From the NCBI GenBank assembly GCA_903813345.2, contig CAIIXF020000002.1, positions 21,342,455 through 21,406,454 of the forward strand: a stretch of 64,000 bases of DNA, read 5' to 3'. The stretch comes from Owenia fusiformis (taxonomy: Eukaryota > Annelida > Polychaeta > Sabellida > Oweniidae). This document shows, in pieces, positions 57,600-64,000 of this stretch. Within the stretch, counting starts at the first letter, position 1. Each line of letters opens with the position of its first letter. The notes under the pieces were generated by a model, which saw nothing but the letters and a program-made list of their open reading frames with translations, ran no database searches and was not told where the DNA came from. Both the position numbers and the translations under genes were made by a program.

Positions 57600-59370
57600 T
57601 TGTAGTGAGTGATGTATCAGATCAAGCACAACCGACATGTTTTAGTCAGTTGTGTATCAGATCAAGCACAATCAACCTGTTTTAGTCAGTGATGTTTAAG
57701 TGAGTGATGTATCTGATCAAGCACAATCAACCTGTTTTAGTCAGTGATGTTTAAGTGAGTGATGTATCTGATCAAGCACAATCAACCTGTTTTAGTCAGT
57801 GATGTTTAAGTGAGTGATGTATCTGATCAAGCACAATCAACCTGTTTTATTCAGTGATGTTTAAGTGAGTGATGTATCTGATCAAGCACAACCGACATGT
57901 TTTAGTCAATGATGTATCTGATCAAGCACAATCAACCTGTTTTAGTCAGATGTGTATCTGTTCAAGCACAATCAACCTGTTTTAGTCAGATGTGTATCTG
58001 ATCAAGCACAATCAACCTGTTTTATTATTCAGTGATGTTTAAGTGAGTGATGTATCTGATCAAGCACAACCAACATGTTTTAGTCAATGATGTATCTGAT
58101 CAAGCACAATCAACCTGTTTTAGTCAGATGTGTATCTGATCAAGCACAATCAACCTGTTTTAGTGAGTGATGTATCTGTTCTAGAAAAACCACAATGTTG
58201 ATAAGTGAGTGATGTATCAGCCCATTTTAATGAGTGAGGTTTCTGATCGAGCACAACAGTTTTTAGCAAATGATGAATATGATTTAGCAAAATCAATAAA
58301 TATTTAGCAAATCTAAATTCTGATCTAGCACAAGCAACCCATTTTTACTGAATGACATATCTGATATTTCTGAATTGATTTTTAGTTGGCAATGAATCTG
58401 ATCTTACACAATCAATCCATTTTTAGCAAGTGATAAATATGATATTTCACAAGCCATTTTGAGCGAACAATGAATCTGACCTATCACAATTAACCTGTTT
58501 GTAACATTTGATGTTTCTGATTTAGCACTATCAACCTGTTTTTAGCTAGTGGTGAATTTAATCTAAAATGATCAACCCATTTTTAGCGAGTAGTGACTTT
58601 GATCTACCACAATCAAGTGAGTAGTTACATGTAGTGGCTAGCATATCTAACGTAGCACAATCATACTGTCATTAATTAGCTATGTTCCTAAGGTAGTACA
58701 ATCAACCATCCTGTTCTAAGACTTAGTGAACAAGATATCTGATCTAACACAATGATACTGATCTAATGCGTAATCTATTTGATCTAGCACGTTTGGCATG
58801 TTTTTAATGAGTGATTCATCTGATTTAGCACAATTACGGTAACCCATTCTTATCTAGTGATGTTTCTGATATAGCACAATCAACTTGTTGTAATTAATGA
58901 TATATTTGATCTAGCACAGTCACATTGTTCCTGTTGAGTGATGCATCTGATCTTGCATAATCACACTGTTGTACGTAATTAGTAATGTCCCTGGTGTAAC
59001 ACAATCAACATGAGATATCTAGAGATCTAACATAAGCTGCATAATCACCCTGTTCTAAAGATGTATTTGATCATGGACATTCAAGCCCGTGATTTGATGT
59101 AGCACAATCACAATGTTCTTCGCGAGTGATGTATTTCATTTAGCACAATCAACCTGAGTGGCGTACTTGATGGAGCACAATCACAATAGGTGGTGTATTT
59201 GATGTAGCACAATCACCATGTTCTCAATGAGAAGTGTATTCCATCTGAGACTAACATAAAATTTTATGTTAGTCTCAGATTCCATGTTGCACAATCAATG
59301 ATTGGTCTGATCTAGCACAATCACATATTTACAAATGATTGATATATCTGAGTTAGTGACGTATCTTCGT
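57600..59370. repeat. Large minisatellite with 41-bp and 55-bp units
   Basis: Near-identical units from 57600 to about 58200: GTGATGTATCTGATCAAGCA, CAATCAACCTGTTTTAGTCA, with or without GTGATGTTTAAGTGA, giving two unit lengths. From 58200 to 59370 the same motif (ATCTGATCTAGCACAATCA) persists in decayed form. A sharp gradient from fresh to old copies. Confidence 0.9.
59243..59280. repeat. Perfect 38-bp palindrome inside a minisatellite
   Basis: The arm ATCTGAGACTAACATAAAA is followed directly by its exact complement with no spacer. ATTCCAT lies on both sides (59238-59244 overlapping the left arm and 59279-59285 at the right), as a 7-bp direct repeat. Confidence 0.9.
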
Positions 59371-59499
59371 ATAATCACAGGACTCGCAGAGAAAGAGAGA
59401 GACTTGTCATATTGTGTACGGACATCAGTATTACGATTTATTAGATGATCAAGCAGAACCTTGTTAATTATTTATCCATGGAGTCCTCTAATTTCTAAA

Positions 59500-59591
59500 C
59501 CGGAAATCAGCTCATGCGCAGAAAGGATGCGCCAGAAAAAACAACAACCTGAAATAATTTTGCTCTGACTACTTTCTTCATCGATATCTGG
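59500..59591 (+). promoter_or_regulatory. Probable promoter / non-coding first exon of the KLHL8-like gene
   Basis: Within AT-rich surroundings this short stretch has an ETS-like ACCGGAAAT near 59500, two GCGC-containing NRF1-like half sites (CATGCGCA and ATGCGCC), and no TATA box. It then ends at a consensus donor (CTGG|GTAAGT, GT at 59592). A strong acceptor upstream of the KLHL8 start codon (62794) would pair with it, giving a 3.2-kb first intron. The motifs are seen; the promoter role is inferred. Confidence 0.45.
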
Positions 59592-59934
59592 GTAAGTAGC
59601 ACTTCGACATTATGTTTCGAGTGTTGTTACGAACTGTTGAGGGCTGTTGAATATCTTGATTGAGTTATGGCCAAAGTGTAATTCTAGTTTTGTCAAAATT
59701 AGTTAGGTAAAAACTTAAAAAGTTATTTTACTCTTTTTTAGCTTTTTTTATTTTTAAAATATTGAGGTCAACAGTCAGGTTCAATTATCCTGTCTGACTG
59801 TTTTTCATCATTTGATATTCGGTTGGTTGTTTCGATGTATTATGAAGTTTATGAATTAATTTACAGTGTAAAGCTGTAGGATGCAAGGTATGATTGAGTG
59901 TCAGGTATGCATAGTCTATAGAATTCTTGGATTA

Positions 59935-60000
59935 TCTTGGACTGGTCAAAACCTCGCTCGAACCCATCGAACCCCCCCTGACTACGGGCCTGCTTGTACT
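59935..60000 (-). mobile_element. Half of a G/C-run fold-back element
   Basis: The sequence ACCCCCCCTGACTACGGGCCT resembles one end of the GTAGCCAG-G(n) fold-back family, but no opposite end is seen nearby. Probably a truncated copy inside the first intron of the KLHL8-like gene. Confidence 0.4.
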
Positions 60001-60228
60001 TCCTGAAGCTTCAGCACTTAAAACTCTGGTTATTTCTGGTTCTTTATGTTTGCTGGAGCTGGTGGAGGTTCCTGATTGACGACAACAAGTTGACGTTTGT
60101 TGTTGGATGTGATTTCTAACCATTGTTGCAGTGTCCTCATTTCAAGGGATGTCTATTTTAGTAATATTAAAATATTGCTTGTCAGGGACAGGGAACTGTC
60201 AATCTAATATTTACATCAGATTTATTAT

Positions 60229-60320
60229 GACCGGAAGTGGTGACATATTGTTTTTTGTGGACCATGTTTGGTGATCGGTGTCTGCAAAAATTTACAAGGC
60301 AGTGCCATTTTGTCATGTTA
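60229..60320 (+). repeat. R1 dispersed repeat copy, short
   Basis: GGAAGTGGTGACATATTGTT at left, a short GTTTGGTGATCGGTGTCTGC centre, and a CCATTTTGTCATGTTA right end; internal deletion. Confidence 0.5.
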
Positions 60321-62264
60321 TGGATGATGTCTAATTATCAATAGTTGGAGATTAATGAGTAATGTCATTATGGTTTGCCCCCCCCCCCGCTCATTTAATG
60401 AAATTTTGAAGTGTTGATTTGTCTTTCACTAGAATATTAAAAGAAACCATCATTTAAAAAATTGGAATGTGCCTGAAGACCACATCTATTCTATTATTTT
60501 ATCCCTTAAATATAAAATCAGTCACAGTCCCATCTTGACATTTCCAAATATTAACCATATCTCAAAAAATACTTGTTGTATTTGATAAAACAACCAGCTG
60601 ATCTGCTTTTTTCCACTTTCAAATGAAACAACATCTAGTCATGTTACTTGACTCAAGTCAATATGATGAACTTAGCATGTGTCGTTCCAATTTATCACCA
60701 AAGTGTGATCATGAAGACTGAACTTTATTTTTCAAAACTCGAAATAATTGATATTTGAAGATAACTATGTACTGTACATAGTACTTTATCTTCTGCCTAA
60801 ATCAATTCTAAACATTATCAAAAGTTGTTGTGGAGTATAGTTCATTTTGTGAATCATTAAAGTAAGCCATTATTTCAAAATTGGTAAACATTTCTAAACA
60901 GTTCCTTTCTTTTGTACTTGGCTGCAGTACATGTATTTGAACTCGGATAGAACAGGACGTATTAATTTTAGTCATTTTCAACCATTTAGATTGTAAGAAT
61001 GCTGCTATTGTTAAAAAATAAATGAGTTTTGGATATTTTTCAAGTTTAACTTATATTTTGATGTATATTAAAATATTAAAACATATAACTTGTCAGTGTT
61101 AACAAGACAAATGGGCAGTAGGGATATAGTGAAGCCGTCCGTCCGCCAGTCCATCCGTTTATTACCATTATTGTACAATCTGAGTTAATTTCATTCTATT
61201 CCGAAAATGTTCTGCAAACAAATGATATATTTTTTAGGGGTTTGTTTATGCTCTAATGTTGCCCTTGTATTTTCTCATTGTATGTACAGCTATTCTCTAA
61301 GAAAGCCAATGAGATACTCGTGGGAAATACAGTACTGCGTGAGTGCAGGGTTACATCACATTGTTGATTCCTTTCAATGTTACTTACATGATCAAATCAA
61401 TACATTATACTTCTTTTCACTAAAATTCTTTAAACTTTTCATCGATAAATGCTATAATAAAAGTAGATTTAAAGTAAATAGTCGATGGATTATTTAACTC
61501 CCACTTAAATATATTTGCCCACGTATTTATAGCAAGTAAACAGAGATAAAAAGGCGCTGCTAACAATAATTCTCTATGGCACACTCATTTCCTATTTGTG
61601 ATGAGATATACTAATGTGAGTTGTATTTGATAGAAGTCAGTACATTAAATCAAATGAGGAATATACAGTAGATGAAACAGGGGATTTTTATGTGGATTCC
61701 TGAATTAGAATTTTTATGTTGAACTATTTGATCTCTGTGACTGCACAAATAGGTAGGTGTGCATGAAGTTTTCAATGTTGATGTTTTGACCTTTTAGTTT
61801 TATCTGCTACCTAGTCAAGCACTGTTATTTGGATACTTTTCACATCTTTCTGATTTCTGAAAGAGGTCCTCAGAAAGGAACTGAAAGGGCAGATGTATCT
61901 TTATACTTAATGGAGAACATTCGTAATCATAAGCCTGCCATTTTGTATCTGTTCCTATTTTGTGAAAAATATTCATGATGTAAGTGACTATAATTTAAAC
62001 ATTTTTGCGTTTGACAAGAGAATTGCATGTTAATCCTAAATGGGCTTTTTACTAGATGACTGATAGCATAAAAGTCACCTTATTTCACCCTGTACATATA
62101 TGATGATATCAATGCTAATTGTTAATGTATAAAACGCATGATAAAGTATGGATCTATATGATATCAAACCAACTTGATATCACCATATATACAGCTTTGT
62201 TTATAACTTTTAGAATATTTGAGGTGATCCATGGATAAAGTTTTTAGTGTTGAAACCCATAATA

Positions 62265-62385
62265 GGGTAAAATGGGGTGGAATTAGGAATGTATTGGTTA
62301 GCAAACAAGAAATTATTAAATGTTCTAAATTTCAACAAAAAGCAAATGAATTCAGACACTTTAAGAGAAATAGAGTGCTCAGTTT
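62265..62385 (+). repeat. R2 dispersed repeat copy, diverged
   Basis: GGGGTGGAATTAGGAATGTA, GTTCTAAATTTCAACAAAAA and TTCAGACACTTTAAGAGAAA follow the R2 order. In the first intron of the KLHL8-like gene. Confidence 0.5.
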
Positions 62386-62794
62386 AACATGATCAATGAT
62401 CAGAGCTATTTTAAACATGGCAAGATAAAAGATATCATTTTAGCTACAGTAATGGGAATGGGAATCACCTGATGTTCATACACGCAAAACTGCCATCCAG
62501 AAAACTTTTTGTCAGTGCTAGTGATACTGTGAACATGATTTCAAAATAAGATTTATGACATTCCATGACTTTAAAGAGATACTCTTTTTTGGATATTTTT
62601 TTAGTCAGTTATTTCAATATCAAAATTTTATTCAGTTGATAAAACCTTCAGGTGATCAGTGATTACAGTTAATAATGATGATTAAAGGAAACAGGGTTGA
62701 TTACAAATTAGATAAAATATGATGTACTTATTGGTGAGTAATTTTCCCTTTGGGTTAAATTGTTTTGACATGATTGTTCTTATTGTTTTTTCAG

Positions 62795-63033
62795 ACTGGC
62801 TTTCCTGGAATGACAAACCTTCAATCTGACAATGACGTAAATTGATTGTAAAACAAGTACAACCGGACAAAGAACAGTTATATTTTATTTATTTCTTCAA
62901 AAATACAGGAATTACTGTCATACAAAAGTATTATTTGATATTACGATAGAAATATACATGAAGTGAGTGTGAACTGAGAATTTACATATTCTAACTGGTT
63001 CATTTAGTATGAGTGCCAGTAGGAAATGCAATA
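62795..63033 (+). other. Probable 5' UTR part of the KLHL8-like coding exon
   Basis: The acceptor TTATTGTTTTTTCAG ends at 62794. No in-frame coding extends the BTB protein upstream of 63034. It contains several upstream ATGs, including a short ORF from 62810 and one from 63009 that overlaps the main start and stops at 63086. Confidence 0.5.
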
Positions 63034-64000
63034 ATGTCAGTGGAGATAGGAAACATTCCCCAGGGGCAGGGCTCTCAGGACACTAGTCCACCACCCCCTC
63101 CCCCTAGACCTGCAATACCCCCACCCCCCACACGCAGGGACTCATTAGACATCGCAAGACTACAAGCGAAAGCAGCCTTGTTTGATTCAGTGGCTGACTT
63201 ATCAAAAATCGACGACATTATGGAGGATTTTAACACAGACAATGGGGCGATTCATGAATTTGAAGCTAAGCAACTGCATAGAGATATGTTCAAATCATTA
63301 TATGGATTTTATAAATCGGCAGAATTATGTGATCTAAATCTAAAATGTGGATCGAAAGTGTTTCAATGCCATAAAGTGGTACTAGCTACAGTGAGTCAGT
63401 ATTTCCGTGTAATGTTCACATCAGAAATGGCGGAGAGGAACAAAGAGGAAGTAACCATACAAGACATTGATGAAATCGCAATGGAACAAATCATAGAGTT
63501 TGCCTATACAGCAAAAATAAATCTCACCACTGAAAATGTTCAAAAACTTTTATATGCATCATCGATTTTACAAGTTGAAATCGTTGCCAAGGCCAGTTGC
63601 CATTTCATGGTCACACATCTGCATCCGTCAAACTGTATCGGAATACGGGCATTCGCGGAGCAACATGGACGTACAGAACTCATGAAAAGTGCTGATATGT
63701 ATATCTTAGATAATCTTATCGGTGTATTTGAAAGTGAAGAATTTAAAATAATGACAGCTAAACATTTAGAAGAGACGATTAGTTGTCCAGATGCTAATGT
63801 CCCATCAGAAGAAACAATTTATGAGGGTGTCATGAAATGGGTTAAATTTGACGTTGAGAAAAATAAACAATTCTTGCCGAGGCTTATATCGAAAGTGAGG
63901 CTCCCTGTTTTATCAGCCAGTTATCTCATGCATAATGTTGCGAAAGAGGATTTAATTCGAAAGGATTTAGAATGTAGAGATTACCTTGATGAAGCCAAGT
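63034..64000 (+). CDS. KLHL8: KLHL8-like BTB-BACK(-Kelch) protein, 3' part outside window
   Basis: An open frame of 322 codons runs uninterrupted to the window edge. An in-frame TGA at 63010-63012 lies upstream with no plausible acceptor in between, so ATG 63034 is the start. Residues about 19-33 are a proline-rich stretch (two runs of prolines). A BTB/POZ domain spans about 88-195 (FYKSAELCDLNLKCGSKVF, CHKVVLATVSQYFRVMF). A BACK domain follows to about 300 (HPSNCIGIRAFAEQHGR, VRLP, CRDYLDEA). The HPSNC-RAFAE and VAKE--CRD-LDEA motifs match KLHL8 better than other Kelch family members. Family knowledge: KLHL8 is a substrate adaptor for CUL3 ubiquitin ligase and carries six Kelch repeats, expected beyond 64000. 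The proline-rich N-terminus differs from the vertebrate form I know. Confidence 0.85.
   Translation, partial: MSVEIGNIPQGQGSQDTSPPPPPPRPAIPPPPTRRDSLDIARLQAKAALFDSVADLSKIDDIMEDFNTDNGAIHEFEAKQLHRDMFKSLYGFYKSAELCDLNLKCGSKVFQCHKVVLATVSQYFRVMFTSEMAERNKEEVTIQDIDEIAMEQIIEFAYTAKINLTTENVQKLLYASSILQVEIVAKASCHFMVTHLHPSNCIGIRAFAEQHGRTELMKSADMYILDNLIGVFESEEFKIMTAKHLEETISCPDANVPSEETIYEGVMKWVKFDVEKNKQFLPRLISKVRLPVLSASYLMHNVAKEDLIRKDLECRDYLDEAK

Larger units (their letters stand above)
54477..59499. other. 3' flank of MICU3-like gene and intergenic region
   Basis: AT-rich probable 3' UTR and intergenic sequence with several AATAAA signals (54476, 55754, 55782), an R3 copy, a GGGTGTCCTAAAA transposon-like end at 56741, and the large minisatellite. 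No convincing coding sequence. Confidence 0.6.
59592..62794. other. Probable first intron of the KLHL8-like gene
   Basis: Starts with GTAAGT and ends with a strong TTTTTTCAG. Contains a half fold-back, an R1 and an R2 copy. ORFs inside lack family similarity. Confidence 0.5.

Noticed and set aside
61207-61497. 96-codon plus-strand ORF in the putative first intron of the KLHL8-like gene
   Set aside because: Cys/Phe/Tyr-rich AT-driven translation without domain; no evidence of use.
63009-63011. ATG at 63009 as start of the BTB protein
   Set aside because: It is in another frame and stops at 63086; the BTB frame has a TGA at 63010-63012 and starts at 63034.
1-64000. CRISPR arrays, operons, bacterial promoters or tRNA/rRNA genes
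   Set aside because: The sequence is eukaryotic with spliced genes. The tandem arrays lack conserved repeat/unique spacer structure, and no tRNA-like T-arm with matching acceptor stem was noticed by eye, though a covariance search was not possible.

Overview
The window is AT-rich, intron-dominated DNA from an animal nuclear genome. The coding DNA is interrupted by long GT-AG introns, and dispersed and tandem repeats fill the rest. Both recognisable genes are animal genes of wide distribution. The compact small-element repeat load suggests a marine invertebrate (a mollusc or a non-vertebrate deuterostome would fit), but the sequence does not settle the taxon.

Layout. Positions 1-6205 carry no recognised exon. 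From 6206 to 54476 on the + strand lies most of a MICU3-like gene, a mitochondrial calcium uptake regulator with EF-hands. Fifteen exons can be placed by splice signals, matching phases and family similarity; the 5' exons, with targeting peptide and membrane anchor, lie to the left of the window. Ten exons encode family-conserved sequence. Two of these ten (51296-51404 and 52571-52679) are a tandemly duplicated, interchangeable pair of exactly 109 nt each. Five further exons (26902 to 38960), each a multiple of three and in phase 0, encode a 175-residue segment joining the first EF-hand to the C-terminal lobe; its sequence is mostly unlike the vertebrate proteins I know.

From 54477 to about 59500 comes the 3' flank, including a large minisatellite of about 1.7 kb. 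A probable TATA-less promoter and non-coding first exon near 59500-59591 precedes a second + strand gene. Its coding exon opens at 63034 and runs off the right edge: a BTB-BACK protein closely resembling KLHL8, a substrate adaptor for CUL3 ubiquitin ligase. The two genes have no evident functional link.

The introns hold a rich set of non-autonomous elements. There are two abundant short dispersed families (called R1 and R2 here), a 823-bp element with TA target duplication, and a 338-bp hairpin element. Also present are several short inverted-repeat elements, three G/C-homopolymer fold-back elements, a GC-rich fold-back, and a 5'-truncated LINE with 12-bp target duplication and one frameshift. 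About a dozen degenerate minisatellites occur; two of them have acquired near-perfect short palindromes.

The strongest candidate for undescribed biology is the MICU3 exon architecture. The two 109-nt exons can give an open reading frame only if exactly one is used. The five phase-0 exons upstream could be skipped in any combination without changing frame. Together they would let one locus make many versions of a calcium-uptake gatekeeper.
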